Made by a program: the position numbers and the translations under genes
Notes under the pieces: generated by a model
The model's database searches: none
What the model was told of the DNA's origin: nothing
The model's input: only the letters and a program-made list of their open reading frames with translations
In this document: one piece after another, positions 38,169-47,752 of the stretch
Numbering within the stretch: position 1 is the stretch's first letter
Layout: each line of letters opens with the position of its first letter
DNA from: an uncultured bacterium
Lineage (GTDB): Bacteria; Planctomycetota; GCA-002687715
DNA length: 64,000 bases
Assembly (NCBI GenBank): GCA_902826835.1
Contig: CADEGH010000001.1
Location: 210,253 to 274,252 of the forward strand
Reading direction: 5' to 3'

Positions 38169-38759
38169 ATGACGAGCTCGAACGCGGAATCGGATCTGCT
38201 GAGCGCCAAGGGCGGAGATTTGGCGGCTCTCGATCGTTTGCTGACTTCGGTGCAGGACCGGCTTTCGGAACGGCTGAGCCGACGGCTCGGACAAGAACTC
38301 CGTGCCCAAGCCCGAACCTCGGATCTCCTCCAAAATACTTACCTCGATGTCCTGCGGGGCATTCGCGGTTTTACGGGGGCCGATGTCAACGAGTTTGTCG
38401 GCTGGGTCGCCCAGGTGATGGAGAACAACCTGCGGGACCAAGCGAAGTACGTCCGCGCGGAAAAGCGACGGCGGCCCGACGCGCTACCCGAAGGCGACGC
38501 CATCAGCCCACGAGATCTCGTGGGCTCCGTGAGTCAAGGCGCGATGATGCGGGACGACCTCTCGCTGGTCAGTCGGGCCATCGCCAAGCTCTTGGTCGAA
38601 CACCGGGACGTGATTCTTTGGAAGGCCGTCGAAGGCTTGGACCACGATCAGATCGCCGCGAGGATCGGCAAGACTCCAGCGGCCGCCCGCATGCTGCTCT
38701 CGCGGGCCCGCGCGGCCCTCACCTTGGCGATCGAGTCGGAGCGCCACCCCCCCGCATGA
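38169..38759 (+). CDS. ECF-type RNA polymerase sigma factor
   Basis: 196 residues. The region 2 part (about 30-100) has SDLLQNTYLDVLRGI and ADVNEFVGWVAQVMENNLRDQAKYV, of the planctomycete ECF group. Region 4 (about 145-190) has the helix-turn-helix LLVEHRDVILWKAVEGLDHDQIAARIGKTPAAARMLLSRAR. There is no signalling extension. The stop overlaps the kinase start (ATGA). No anti-sigma factor is adjacent, which is usual for kinase-linked ECFs, whose activity is thought to be controlled by phosphorylation. It follows the cytochrome gene. Confidence 0.92.
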   Translation: MTSSNAESDLLSAKGGDLAALDRLLTSVQDRLSERLSRRLGQELRAQARTSDLLQNTYLDVLRGIRGFTGADVNEFVGWVAQVMENNLRDQAKYVRAEKRRRPDALPEGDAISPRDLVGSVSQGAMMRDDLSLVSRAIAKLLVEHRDVILWKAVEGLDHDQIAARIGKTPAAARMLLSRARAALTLAIESERHPPA

Positions 38760-41353
38760 GCCTCGACCCTCGAATCGAAACGCTGCTGGTCCGTTGGTTC
38801 GAAGCCGAGGAGGAGGGCCGTTCCCTGAGTCCCGAGGAGTTATGCCGCGAGGCTCCCGAACTCCTCTCCACCGTGGTTCGCCTCCTGCGCCAGGAAGGCA
38901 GCGCGGCCAGCGCCCTGTCTCGGGAATGCTCGGGCCAACTGATCCCCGACCGGCTCGGTGACTTCGAAGTCCGCAAGCTCTTGGGCGCGGGCGGAATGGG
39001 CAGGGTCTACCTCGCGAACCAGATTTCGCTCGGCCGCGAAGTCGCGCTCAAGGTCTTGAGCCCCGACATTGCCCAAGATCCCCTGGCGAGGGCGCGCTTC
39101 CGCCGCGAGGCGGAACTCGCGGCGCGCCTCGAGCATCCGCACATCGTTCCGGTCTTTGCGATCGGAGAGTCCGATGGTCTTCTGTACCTCGCGATGAAAC
39201 GCCTCTCCGGTCCCAACTTGGACTCGCGGGGCCAAACCCTGCCCTATCGGGAAGTCGCGCGCATTGGTGCCGCGGTGGCCAGCGCCCTGGAGGCGGCGCA
39301 CCAGGCGGGAATCGTCCATCGGGATGTCAAACCCAGCAACATCATGATGGACGGGTCGACTCCGTATCTCCTCGATTTTGGATTGGCTAGACGATCCCCC
39401 GATCCGGCCCTCACGGCGGCAGGAGTCCGTCCCGGCACGCTGCTCTACATGGCGCCCGAACAATTCGATGGCAACCCGGGCGAGGTCTCGACTCCGGCGG
39501 ACATCTACGCGCTCGGAGCAACCCTGTATGAACTCGCCACCGGTCGGCCTGCCATCGAAGCCGAGACCCCAAGCGCCATCATCCACGAAGTCTTGCATCG
39601 GCGACCGCGGAGTTTGGGCCTGCCCGCCGCGGCCTCCGACCTCGAAGTTCTCGTGCAGGCGGCGCTCGAGAAGCGTGCGGACGATCGGCCGCGGAGCGCG
39701 GGCTTCTTCGCGTCGGAACTGCAGAGGGTAGCGGAGCTCCGCCCCATTGAGTCCAGGCCCGCCAGCCCGCTGCGGCGACTGCGCAGCCTGGTTCTTCGCC
39801 ACCCGACCGCCTCCGCGCTGGTGGCGGCAACCTCGGTCGCCGCCTTGGGCTTGGGCATTTGGAGCGCGGGGCAGTTCCTGAGTGCGCGAAACCTTGCGGA
39901 AACGACGGAGCGCCAACTCCGTTCCGCGTTCGAAAGGGGGGAACTGCCGAGAGCGGTCGTGGCGCTGGAAGCGTTGAAGGAGCAGGGTGGAAACCGCGCC
40001 GCGGTCAGCCACTGGGAACCGCGCCTTCGGGCCTGGCACGCCTACGAGGATCTCTTCGATATCGCATTCGACATGCGAGAAGCGCGGCGAAGTCCGGACT
40101 TCGAAGTCGCACTCCAATCGCACCTGAAGACCAGCGAGGACGAGGTTGATCCTACCCGCCGGGAGCATGGGATTTTCCTGAGGGCGCTCGGCGCCTTCGG
40201 CACGAACCAAAAGGAAGCCGCGACTCAGCTCTCCCGACAAGTCACCCTGAAGCGAGCGGGCGCCGCCCTGAATTCCCTGGTGTCGGGAATTCCTTTGCCA
40301 GATCTCTCTTTGGTCGAATGCGAGACTCCCGATGAGCATATCCTGACGTGGCTGGCGCTTCGCTGGTCGGGCGCCCCGATTGCCCGGCGTGCTCAAGAAC
40401 TCGACCTTGCAAGGCAATTGCGCCCCACACATCGCCGGCTCCGGCTCGCTCGGGCCATCCACGAGATGGAAGCCAACCCCACGGAGCCAGCCATCGCCCT
40501 CAGCATTCTCGCCGGACTGGCTGGCGAGCCTTCTCCTCGTCCCCTCGTGCTGCGAAATCTCCTGAAACTGCATTTGATCGACAGCGATTTCCCGAGCGCC
40601 CTAGCCTCCCTGCGGGAGCTGGACCTGGCCACCGCGCACCGAGCGCCGACGGCGTCCGAAATCCTCGTTCGAACCGAGTTGACCCTGAGCCTCGGCCATT
40701 ACGGCGAAGCGGCGGAAGCCCTGGCGGACAACATTCGGCGCGGACAAACCGACTTTGAAGTGCTCCACCGCAATTTCCAACTGGGTCCGACCCGGGAGAA
40801 GCACGAGGAGCTCACCCGGCTCGCGAGCACGGATTCCGAGCGCGACCTGGTGGAGCTGATGGACATTCTCCTGTCCACTATGCCCGTGGCGGAGACCTAC
40901 TGGGGATCACAGATCTACCTCACCGACTTGAGTCTGCGGGAAACCGACCGGCTATTCGAAATTGCGCGCCGCGCGGAGGCGCTGGCGATGCGGTCCCCCC
41001 ATGCGAAAGTCCAATGCTACGCCTGGATGTTGAACGCCGGCGCACTGCGACCTATTCCGGAGCGGAGTGCTCAACAAGAGTGCTACGAGGCTCTGGAGAG
41101 AGCCTGCGCCGATCCGCCGCTGTTGCCGGATGCCCTACTGCGAAGGTCTTCGCAGTTGATTGCGGAAATCGACGGCGGCCTTACTGAGCCAAGCAAAGCC
41201 AAAGAGAGGATCGAACAGGCGCTTCTCGGCCTCGAGTCCATTCCCAAACGCGCCCGGAGTCGCGGCTGGCTCATCACTCCGGCGATGGAGAAGCTCGCCG
41301 CCAAGGATGCGGCCCGCTTGAGGACGCTGCTCGGTTCGACGCAGGCCAAGTGA
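38756..41353 (+). CDS. Membrane Ser/Thr protein kinase partner of the ECF sigma factor
   Basis: 865 residues from ATG 38756. An N-terminal segment (1-65) resembles the short helical docking region seen before ECF-linked kinases. The kinase domain (about 70-330) is complete: GAGGMGRVYLAN, Lys99 in VALKVL, HRDVKPSN (188-195), DFG (207-209), APEQ. A membrane helix follows near 351-373. The outside region of almost 500 residues is alpha-helical, TPR-like, with no enzyme motif. Probably senses an envelope signal and controls the sigma factor. It converges on the exported gene at 41375. Confidence 0.92.
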   Translation: MSLDPRIETLLVRWFEAEEEGRSLSPEELCREAPELLSTVVRLLRQEGSAASALSRECSGQLIPDRLGDFEVRKLLGAGGMGRVYLANQISLGREVALKVLSPDIAQDPLARARFRREAELAARLEHPHIVPVFAIGESDGLLYLAMKRLSGPNLDSRGQTLPYREVARIGAAVASALEAAHQAGIVHRDVKPSNIMMDGSTPYLLDFGLARRSPDPALTAAGVRPGTLLYMAPEQFDGNPGEVSTPADIYALGATLYELATGRPAIEAETPSAIIHEVLHRRPRSLGLPAAASDLEVLVQAALEKRADDRPRSAGFFASELQRVAELRPIESRPASPLRRLRSLVLRHPTASALVAATSVAALGLGIWSAGQFLSARNLAETTERQLRSAFERGELPRAVVALEALKEQGGNRAAVSHWEPRLRAWHAYEDLFDIAFDMREARRSPDFEVALQSHLKTSEDEVDPTRREHGIFLRALGAFGTNQKEAATQLSRQVTLKRAGAALNSLVSGIPLPDLSLVECETPDEHILTWLALRWSGAPIARRAQELDLARQLRPTHRRLRLARAIHEMEANPTEPAIALSILAGLAGEPSPRPLVLRNLLKLHLIDSDFPSALASLRELDLATAHRAPTASEILVRTELTLSLGHYGEAAEALADNIRRGQTDFEVLHRNFQLGPTREKHEELTRLASTDSERDLVELMDILLSTMPVAETYWGSQIYLTDLSLRETDRLFEIARRAEALAMRSPHAKVQCYAWMLNAGALRPIPERSAQQECYEALERACADPPLLPDALLRRSSQLIAEIDGGLTEPSKAKERIEQALLGLESIPKRARSRGWLITPAMEKLAAKDAARLRTLLGSTQAK

Positions 41354-41374
41354 CCGCGGCGTAGCGGAACGGAA

Positions 41375-42559
41375 TCAGGGATACGGGATAGGGGCTATCA
41401 CCAGGTAGGTGTGGAAGCTCGGGTTCACCAGGTTGGCCCCGTTTCGCACCGAAACCGTGTGCGGCCCGAGAGCGGCATTCGTGGGAACCACATTGGTGAA
41501 GCGGCAGGGGTTGTACATGTCGAAATCGGGAGTCAGATACTGCCGCACGAAGCCTCCTCCCTCCGCCGGCCACCCGATGATGCAGGGCAAATGCCCGCCG
41601 ATCACCGTGACGCCGATGGGGAGCCCTTGGGGCGCCGGGGTCATGATTCCGGCGCCTCCGTTGGACGGCGAGCTGAACACGAGCCCGAACGTGGTCGGAA
41701 TGCTGCGGAATCCTGCCTTGGTAGTAAGGGGGTTAGCCTGCGCGGCGAGGCCAGGCATCGTGGGCGACTCGGCGGTAGGAGCCTCATAGTTCGGATCGAG
41801 TGAGAAGATCGACATCGCGATCGCACTGATTCGGAAGTAGGGGAGGCAGGCGTTGAACGGACCGTCCGCAACCTCCCCCTGCGGAACGTCCATCCCCAAG
41901 AACGCCTGGGCGATGTCTTCGGACGGGGCCCGAAGGAAAACACCGAGACGAGCCAAGGAGAGAACGTCGAAACTCGTGGGGCCCTGGCCGCCGTCGTAGG
42001 CCTCCCAGAGTTGCGCCCAGGAGGAGGTGGATTCCCAGGCGGCCGGCGCGTAGCTCCAGGCCCGCTGCGCAGGGCCTCCCGCGAGCACCGGCTGGAAGAA
42101 ATTTCGAACATCGTGATTGGAGGTCGCACCGTAGAGGGGGTCGACGCCCGAAAGGAGGATGTCCAAGAGTCGTGGGTCAATCAGGCCCGGCGCGGTACTG
42201 GGGGCAAAGATCGACGGAGACCACGCGTTGAGCGAGGTCAACTCGGCCGGGGCGGGATTACGAAGCCAAGCTAGTTCGCCGTTGGGGCTGAACTCGGCCC
42301 AAAAGCCGTCGAGCTTGGTTTGGTCCATCCCCTCCTCCGCCACCGTGGGGATGTAGGCGTTGATGGAAAGCGACACCCACGACCCGGGTGCCGAGTGGAT
42401 CACGAAGCGGACCGTGCTGGCCCCTTCGCCAGGATTCACCATTGTCTCCCACTGGCCAGTTTGGGTGTATCTCTGGACTTCGAGAACCGGGGGGCCCATT
42501 TGGGCAAGCAGGCTCGCCGCAACGAGGAGCGAACATCCGAGCAAGTGTGCAGATTTCAT
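41375..42559 (-). CDS. Exported protein of unknown function
   Basis: 394 residues. ATG 42559 has GGAGG eight bases upstream and is preferred to the earlier ATG (42580). A signal peptide (hydrophobic core LLGCSLLVAASLLAQ, about 1-19) precedes a soluble protein of low charge, Ser/Ala/Pro-rich, with many aromatic residues. A C-terminal part (about 320-394) with TVIGGHLPCIIGWP and NPSFHTYLVIAPIP looks beta-rich. Three lone Cys occur. No enzyme signature. It may be an outer surface protein. It lies at the end of the SGNH-gene direction. Confidence 0.65.
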   Translation of the reverse strand: MKSAHLLGCSLLVAASLLAQMGPPVLEVQRYTQTGQWETMVNPGEGASTVRFVIHSAPGSWVSLSINAYIPTVAEEGMDQTKLDGFWAEFSPNGELAWLRNPAPAELTSLNAWSPSIFAPSTAPGLIDPRLLDILLSGVDPLYGATSNHDVRNFFQPVLAGGPAQRAWSYAPAAWESTSSWAQLWEAYDGGQGPTSFDVLSLARLGVFLRAPSEDIAQAFLGMDVPQGEVADGPFNACLPYFRISAIAMSIFSLDPNYEAPTAESPTMPGLAAQANPLTTKAGFRSIPTTFGLVFSSPSNGGAGIMTPAPQGLPIGVTVIGGHLPCIIGWPAEGGGFVRQYLTPDFDMYNPCRFTNVVPTNAALGPHTVSVRNGANLVNPSFHTYLVIAPIPYP

Positions 42560-42686
42560 TTTACTACCTCCGAGGTGCATCGCTGGTCAGGCGGATAGCG
42601 ACGCGACCCACCATGGGAGCGAAGCCGATGGCCTCGTGTCACAAGAAATGTAGCGGACGGCTGGTGAAGCCCGCCACCACGATCAC

Positions 42687-43949
42687 TCAGCGGAGCATTG
42701 CTCGAAGGTAGCCCGCGATCGCCGTGTTCGCCCGCGGATTCGGGTGGCCATCACCGCCCACGAACAATGCCTCGGCGGGCTCGCCCGGCGAGAGGGCCGA
42801 GGCCAGCGCCTCCGCCGCGGAAAAGACGCGCAATTGCGCATTGCGCAGGTCATCCACGACGCCCCGCATGAATCCCGATCCACCTTGCCGTGCTTCCGCG
42901 AGATCCACGTGATCCGGAAGAATCAGAATGGCGGGATCCGCTCCCGCCGCTCGCGCACCGCTCTCGAAGCGCCGAGCCAGGGAAACCAACAATTCCCGGG
43001 CCTCGGGGTCTTGGCCGAGTAGGCGATGAGACTCCGCTCGAAATCGGGAAACCGCCTGGGTGGAACGGAACCAGCGCCAAGTGCGCAGGGAATCCGCCCA
43101 ATGTCCCGTGAAAAACTCGGGGAGCCAAAATCGATCGTGACGCGACAACGGGTGCTCGGCGTAGCCGCGCAACACGGCCTCGACCCCGCTCGGGGGCACC
43201 ACGGGCGAGTTCATCAGCTCCAGTTCCGAGGCCCGGGCGATGAATCTCGGCTTGGACCACGATAGGCCCGTTTGCGGGTTTTGAAGGCAGCGGAAGAAGG
43301 TCAGATTGCGAAGCAGGTCTTGCCGGTAGATCACGAGGACCGCGACGTCCGGGCGGACGAGGTCGACCAAACGCTCGAAGCGCAGCACGGCCTGGTCGGT
43401 GCCGTAGCCGGGCACGCCGCCGTTCCACACCTCGTTCGGAGGCCCGAGCGCGAGCTCCCACTGGGCGGTCCAAGTGTCGGACCAGTTGACTTCGTCCCCG
43501 TGGGCAAAAGAATCACCCACCACGAGCATGCGGCGAACCCCCGTCGGCTTCGGTGTGACCAGTTCGCGCGGCGCCGAACGCATCCCGAGAGAATTGGCCG
43601 CGTACTCGATCGTCTGCGTGCCCTGCGGGAAGGAGACCCGCCCGTTGGCGCGGATCGCCCAACCCAGATTGGCATCGGGGACCTCGTAGCGCATCACTTG
43701 CGGGTTGTCAGGATCCAGATCCAAGACATCGCGACGTTTCCGCGGAACGAGGTCGTAGGGCAAGAGCCAGGTGTTGCCGATGCGCAACTGACCGCCGTAG
43801 TCCTTGGTCTTCCAGCGAAGCAGGAGTTCGAAGGGCAGGAGCCCCAGGATGAGCGCATAGAGCGTCCAGGCGAGGAACCGGATCGACTTTCGCACCGGGG
43901 TGGCGTTTTCGTTCGCCGGCGCCACTTCCGATTTCGCGACGCTCTTCAC
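42687..43949 (-). CDS. Membrane-anchored SGNH/GDSL-type hydrolase, copy 1
   Basis: 420 residues from a GTG that overlaps the preceding stop (GTGA). A membrane helix at about 25-45 precedes the SGNH fold. Block I is VVGDSFAHGDE (Ser147). A second block is NGGVPGYGTDQ, the Gly/Asn oxyanion region. The C-terminal catalytic block is GGDGHPNPRA with His and a nearby Asp. Family members remove or transfer acyl groups on envelope carbohydrates. It shares the same blocks with its neighbour, and the two are adjacent paralogues. Substrate unknown. Confidence 0.83.
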   Translation of the reverse strand: MKSVAKSEVAPANENATPVRKSIRFLAWTLYALILGLLPFELLLRWKTKDYGGQLRIGNTWLLPYDLVPRKRRDVLDLDPDNPQVMRYEVPDANLGWAIRANGRVSFPQGTQTIEYAANSLGMRSAPRELVTPKPTGVRRMLVVGDSFAHGDEVNWSDTWTAQWELALGPPNEVWNGGVPGYGTDQAVLRFERLVDLVRPDVAVLVIYRQDLLRNLTFFRCLQNPQTGLSWSKPRFIARASELELMNSPVVPPSGVEAVLRGYAEHPLSRHDRFWLPEFFTGHWADSLRTWRWFRSTQAVSRFRAESHRLLGQDPEARELLVSLARRFESGARAAGADPAILILPDHVDLAEARQGGSGFMRGVVDDLRNAQLRVFSAAEALASALSPGEPAEALFVGGDGHPNPRANTAIAGYLRAMLR

Positions 43950-45166
43950 CGGGTCGTGATCTCCGAAGCCAGTCGATCGGCAATGATTCGGGTCATGCGC
44001 TCGTTGGGATGTCCCACTCCACGCACGAAGAACACGGCGGTCTTTTCGCCCGGCTCGATCCTGGAAATGACATCGGGGCAGAGGTCGAGCACCTCGACGG
44101 AGAGAGCCCGCGCCGCCTCGAGAAGTGGCCGAAACTTGGGAGTGTTCCCCGGCAGGTAGCTCGCCAGATCGGAGGTCGACGGAAGCAGCGCCACCACGGG
44201 ACGGGCGCCCGCGGCCCGCACTGCGCTCTGGAACCGCTGCAGAATTCGCGCCGTGACCACCGTGGCTTCGCCGCCGTCCCGCACGAGCGACTCAAGGTGA
44301 TTGTGGCGCGCCCGGTGTTCCCGCTTCGACCACCAATACCGGTAGAGGCGGGAGTGGTGGAGCACCGACTCCCGATAAAAATCGGGTGAGTAGCAACTTT
44401 CGAATGGTCGCAGCGACGCCGTGTCGAAATCGCGGAGTTGTGCCAGGAGCTCCGGTCCGCGCAGGGTGGGAGAATTCACCAGTTCAATGCCCTCACCTTG
44501 CAGAACGAAGCGGGGCTTGGACCAGGGAAAGTCGGTCCAATGGTGGTACAGCGAGCGCACTACATTCACGTTGCGCCACAAGTCGTCGCGACAAAGCGAG
44601 AGGACCACGACCTGCGGGCGAAGCTCGGCCAGGAGCGACTCGCCACGGAGGCAAGCTTGGTCGGTTCCGTATCCGGGGACTCCCGCGTTGAAGACGGTGT
44701 ATTGGGCACCGAGGGTCTCCCCCAAGTGACAGGCCCAGGTTTCCGGCCAAGTGAGTTCGTCGCCGTGCGTGAAGCTGTCGCCGACGAGCAGGACTCTCCG
44801 ACTCGCAGCACTCGGCTCGACCGCGCGATCAGAGCCCGCGTCCCGAAATCCGAACTGATTGCTCGCGAACAGGCCGCTCTCACTGCGAGCGTTCGGACGG
44901 ATCACCCAACCGAGGCGGCGGTCCTCCATGACGTAGGACCGGGCGTCGGGTTCCGAGAGTAGCCGCTCCGCCAAGTCATCGGGAACGCGGGGAAGCGGCA
45001 GCAATCGAAGATTGAGCAGATGCAACCCCGCCAACTCTTCGCGCGATAGCCACCGGGCTCCGAGTTCGCCGAGCCCCACGAACCAGATCAGGGCATAGGC
45101 ACTCCAGGCGATGATGCGACGAAGTCGTCGCTTCGGAGTCGGCCCTTCTGGTCGCGAGGCACCCAT
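43946..45166 (-). CDS. Membrane-anchored SGNH/GDSL-type hydrolase, copy 2
   Basis: 406 residues from ATG 45166. Membrane helix at about 17-36. Block I is LVGDSFTHGDE (Ser131), followed by NAGVPGYGTDQ. The C-terminal His block reads GVGHPNERM where copy 1 has GDGHPN, so the acidic residue beside the catalytic His is changed to Val. This may reduce or alter activity. Otherwise the copies share domain order, size and membrane anchor, so an old tandem duplication is likely. It lies 35 bases after the BatA-like gene. Confidence 0.8.
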   Translation of the reverse strand: MGASRPEGPTPKRRLRRIIAWSAYALIWFVGLGELGARWLSREELAGLHLLNLRLLPLPRVPDDLAERLLSEPDARSYVMEDRRLGWVIRPNARSESGLFASNQFGFRDAGSDRAVEPSAASRRVLLVGDSFTHGDELTWPETWACHLGETLGAQYTVFNAGVPGYGTDQACLRGESLLAELRPQVVVLSLCRDDLWRNVNVVRSLYHHWTDFPWSKPRFVLQGEGIELVNSPTLRGPELLAQLRDFDTASLRPFESCYSPDFYRESVLHHSRLYRYWWSKREHRARHNHLESLVRDGGEATVVTARILQRFQSAVRAAGARPVVALLPSTSDLASYLPGNTPKFRPLLEAARALSVEVLDLCPDVISRIEPGEKTAVFFVRGVGHPNERMTRIIADRLASEITTR

Positions 45167-45201
45167 CGCGAAGAATAACAGCCACCCGATCCGAGGTTCC
45201 C

Positions 45202-46863
45202 TCAGCGGCTCCGAGCGACCGCCCGATGGCCACGTGCGCGATACCAGCTCCTCGCCTCTGCCATGAGCGCGAGGCCCACCGCCAGCCACACCAGCCACCG
45301 GTCCAGTTCGAGTGGACTCGATCCGAGAGTCGCCTCGGGCGGGGCGCTCCACTCGTCCGCCACCGAAGTCGCATCGCTCGTTTCGGAGGCGGAGAGCAGG
45401 CCCACCGACCACGCCCCGCGAGCTCCGCCGGAACCGTCGCGGGAGTAGGTCCAAATTCCCACTCGCTCCGGCGTAACCCACGACTCGCCCCGCTCCTCCC
45501 ACACCAAGGCGGGGCTTCCATCGGGATCGCGGTGGTCTCGGGATGCCCACGGCAGTTCTGCCGGCTGACCGGACCGCCAAACCCGAGGCGACGCCAAGCG
45601 CTCACCGAGCACGCCATCGACGAGCGCGGCGATCGTCAGCGGGAAACTCTCCCGCGCCGACCATGCCGATCGCTCCGGGTCGTGCAAGAGGAAGAGCTCG
45701 CGGCCTCGCCGCAGGAGGAGAGGCCGATCTCCGAGGCGCAGCAGGACTTCATCCTCAGAGGTGGAGGCGACCTCCACGATCTCGGTATCCGTCCATTCGT
45801 CGTCGACAAATTGGAAGGCAGGATGGCTGGAAGAGAGGCGGCCCGATCCTCGGGTCACGACCGGCGAAAGTTGGGCAGGCAGCTCCGGGGCCACCCAGAG
45901 TCGCATCTTCGCGCCCCGCTCCGCCCCTCCGAATTCCAGGTCCGCTTCGTGGGAGCCTCGAACCACTTGCACCCCCGGGTGGGCGCTGAAAGCGCGTACC
46001 AAAGACGGATCGCCAGAGAGGGGAGCCGACACGATCCAAGGCTCGTGGTCACTCACGAGGTCGACGGAGTCGTCGGTGGCCAAAGTATCCGGTTCTGTGA
46101 GCCGAACCCGGATCCGGCTCCCGAAGTCGAAGGCGAGCGGATCACTCAGGAACACCCCCAAAGAGCGAGATTCCAGGCGGATGGGGCGCTCTCCGGCGGC
46201 GTCCTCGACAAAAACCGCCTCCGGCGGAGCTCCTCCGTCCACCGATCCCTGCGTGAAGACCGCGAGTCTTCGATCCTCTCGGACGAACGCAGCGGTGACT
46301 CCGACATTCGGGCCTCCCTCCCCGACGACCCAGAGTCCACACTGGGGGGGCAGGTCGGCCAGAGGTCGGTCTGTAACCACGAGCACGCGCCTCCCCGCCG
46401 CGTGGGCAGACCAGGCTCGATCTCGTAGGTCCGATCGAGAGAGCTCAACATCGGCGGGCTTAGGGTCGAAGCGGCCTAGGGCCTCCGGCATGCCCACGAG
46501 TTCGGTGGGCGCCGAGACTCGGGAAGGCAAGTCGCGGATGGCGCGCTCAAACCGCGCACCCGCCGCCGAGCGTGCCCCCATCGAAGCGGATCGATCCCAA
46601 ATCACGAGGAGAGAATCCTCCTTCGGGATCTCGAGGCGGGGCCCGGCCAGGCCGACGAGGGCGAGGGCGGGAGGAATCGCGGCCACCCATGGCACTCGGA
46701 AGCGATGCCAACGTGGACTCGGCGGGACGTGCTTCAGCGCCCGCGCCGCCAAGTAGCCGGCCGTGAAGGGATGGGCCCGACGCTGCCTCACGGTACCCCA
46801 GAGCATCCACAGGACGAGCCATGCCGCAGCGGCGCCAAGGAAGAGCGGATGAGCGAAGCTCAA
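45202..46863 (-). CDS. BatA-like membrane protein
   Basis: 553 residues if the TTG at 46863 is the start; it overlaps the DUF58 stop in a TTGA and begins SFAHPLFLGAAA, the typical Bat start. A GTG at 46878 is an alternative. Two N-terminal helices (about 4-22 and 50-74) are followed by VLWxRSASM-like VWA remnant (LLVIWDRSASMG), which has the start of a metal-site motif DxSxS changed, then a long extracytoplasmic beta domain and a C-terminal helix near 525. With the DUF58 gene it resembles the moxR/DUF58/Bat clusters, but no moxR is seen. Confidence 0.78.
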   Translation of the reverse strand: MSFAHPLFLGAAAAWLVLWMLWGTVRQRRAHPFTAGYLAARALKHVPPSPRWHRFRVPWVAAIPPALALVGLAGPRLEIPKEDSLLVIWDRSASMGARSAAGARFERAIRDLPSRVSAPTELVGMPEALGRFDPKPADVELSRSDLRDRAWSAHAAGRRVLVVTDRPLADLPPQCGLWVVGEGGPNVGVTAAFVREDRRLAVFTQGSVDGGAPPEAVFVEDAAGERPIRLESRSLGVFLSDPLAFDFGSRIRVRLTEPDTLATDDSVDLVSDHEPWIVSAPLSGDPSLVRAFSAHPGVQVVRGSHEADLEFGGAERGAKMRLWVAPELPAQLSPVVTRGSGRLSSSHPAFQFVDDEWTDTEIVEVASTSEDEVLLRLGDRPLLLRRGRELFLLHDPERSAWSARESFPLTIAALVDGVLGERLASPRVWRSGQPAELPWASRDHRDPDGSPALVWEERGESWVTPERVGIWTYSRDGSGGARGAWSVGLLSASETSDATSVADEWSAPPEATLGSSPLELDRWLVWLAVGLALMAEARSWYRARGHRAVARSR

Positions 46864-47723
46864 AGCCTCGACCCCCACAGATCGCCCAGTACGGACTCGA
46901 ACGGGCGCTCACCGTCCAGAATCGCGAAACGCAGGCCACTGGCGCTCGCGGTTCGCCGAACCTGCTCCTCGTGCTGGCTCGCTTCCCGCTCCAGCGCCTC
47001 CAAAAACGCGGACTCCGAGGGAATCGCCCAGGCCTGCCCGGTCTCCACATCCCGCAAGACTTTGGAACCGCGGAGCTGCGGATGCCTCTCCTCGTGCGTC
47101 AAGGCCAAGATAATTCCACCGCCCAGCGCTCCTCGAGTGAGCGCCGCAATTCCTGCGGCCGGCCACGGCTCGCAGAAAAAATCCGTGATGAGAAATGGCA
47201 CCCGTCCTTCGGGAGGTGCCGGAGGAAAGTGCACGAGCCGAGAGAGCCAGGTCGGACCGCTCGGGGGGCCCAGGTTTTCGAGCAGGGACAGCACCTGTTC
47301 GAGCCGCCTTTCGCTGCGAAAGCGACCGAGAGTCACCGGCCCGCCTTGGGCGAGGGTACGCACTTCGAAGACCGCTCCGCCCTGTAGGGCCAAGGCGCCG
47401 AGCCCCGCCGCCACCTCGCGGGCGATCCGGTCCTTGTCTCCACCCTCCGGTCCCATAGACGAGCTGCGATCGAGGACCACACAGACCTCGCCAGCAGCCC
47501 TGGACTCGTAGGTCTTGGTCACCAATAAACCATGGCGCATGAACACATGCCAGTCGAGGTCGCGCAGGTCATCCGGCTCGACGTAGGGGCGATGTTCGCG
47601 AAACTCAGAGCGGCCCGGCACGCGACCGCCCAAGGCGCCCTCGTCCCCGCGCCGCCCGCGCAAGAGCCGCGGGCCCAGCGCCGCGAGTCGGCGGCGAAAA
47701 TCGGAGGCGAAGGTGAACGCCAT
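46860..47723 (-). CDS. DUF58 (VWA-like) domain protein
   Basis: 287 residues. The signature GGRVPGRSEFREHRPYVEPDDLRDLDWHVFMRHG is that of DUF58, and VVLDRSSSMG is the metal-site motif DxSxS of the VWA fold that follows. Such proteins are usually encoded with a MoxR ATPase and Bat-like membrane proteins; here the BatA-like gene follows immediately and MoxR is missing from the window. It probably forms a chaperone-like complex at the membrane. ATG 47723 has GGAG nine bases upstream. It lies 29 bases after dxs. Confidence 0.88.
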   Translation of the reverse strand: MAFTFASDFRRRLAALGPRLLRGRRGDEGALGGRVPGRSEFREHRPYVEPDDLRDLDWHVFMRHGLLVTKTYESRAAGEVCVVLDRSSSMGPEGGDKDRIAREVAAGLGALALQGGAVFEVRTLAQGGPVTLGRFRSERRLEQVLSLLENLGPPSGPTWLSRLVHFPPAPPEGRVPFLITDFFCEPWPAAGIAALTRGALGGGIILALTHEERHPQLRGSKVLRDVETGQAWAIPSESAFLEALEREASQHEEQVRRTASASGLRFAILDGERPFESVLGDLWGSRL

Positions 47724-47752
47724 CGGCACTCGGCTCCGCGCCGCTTCGAGGG

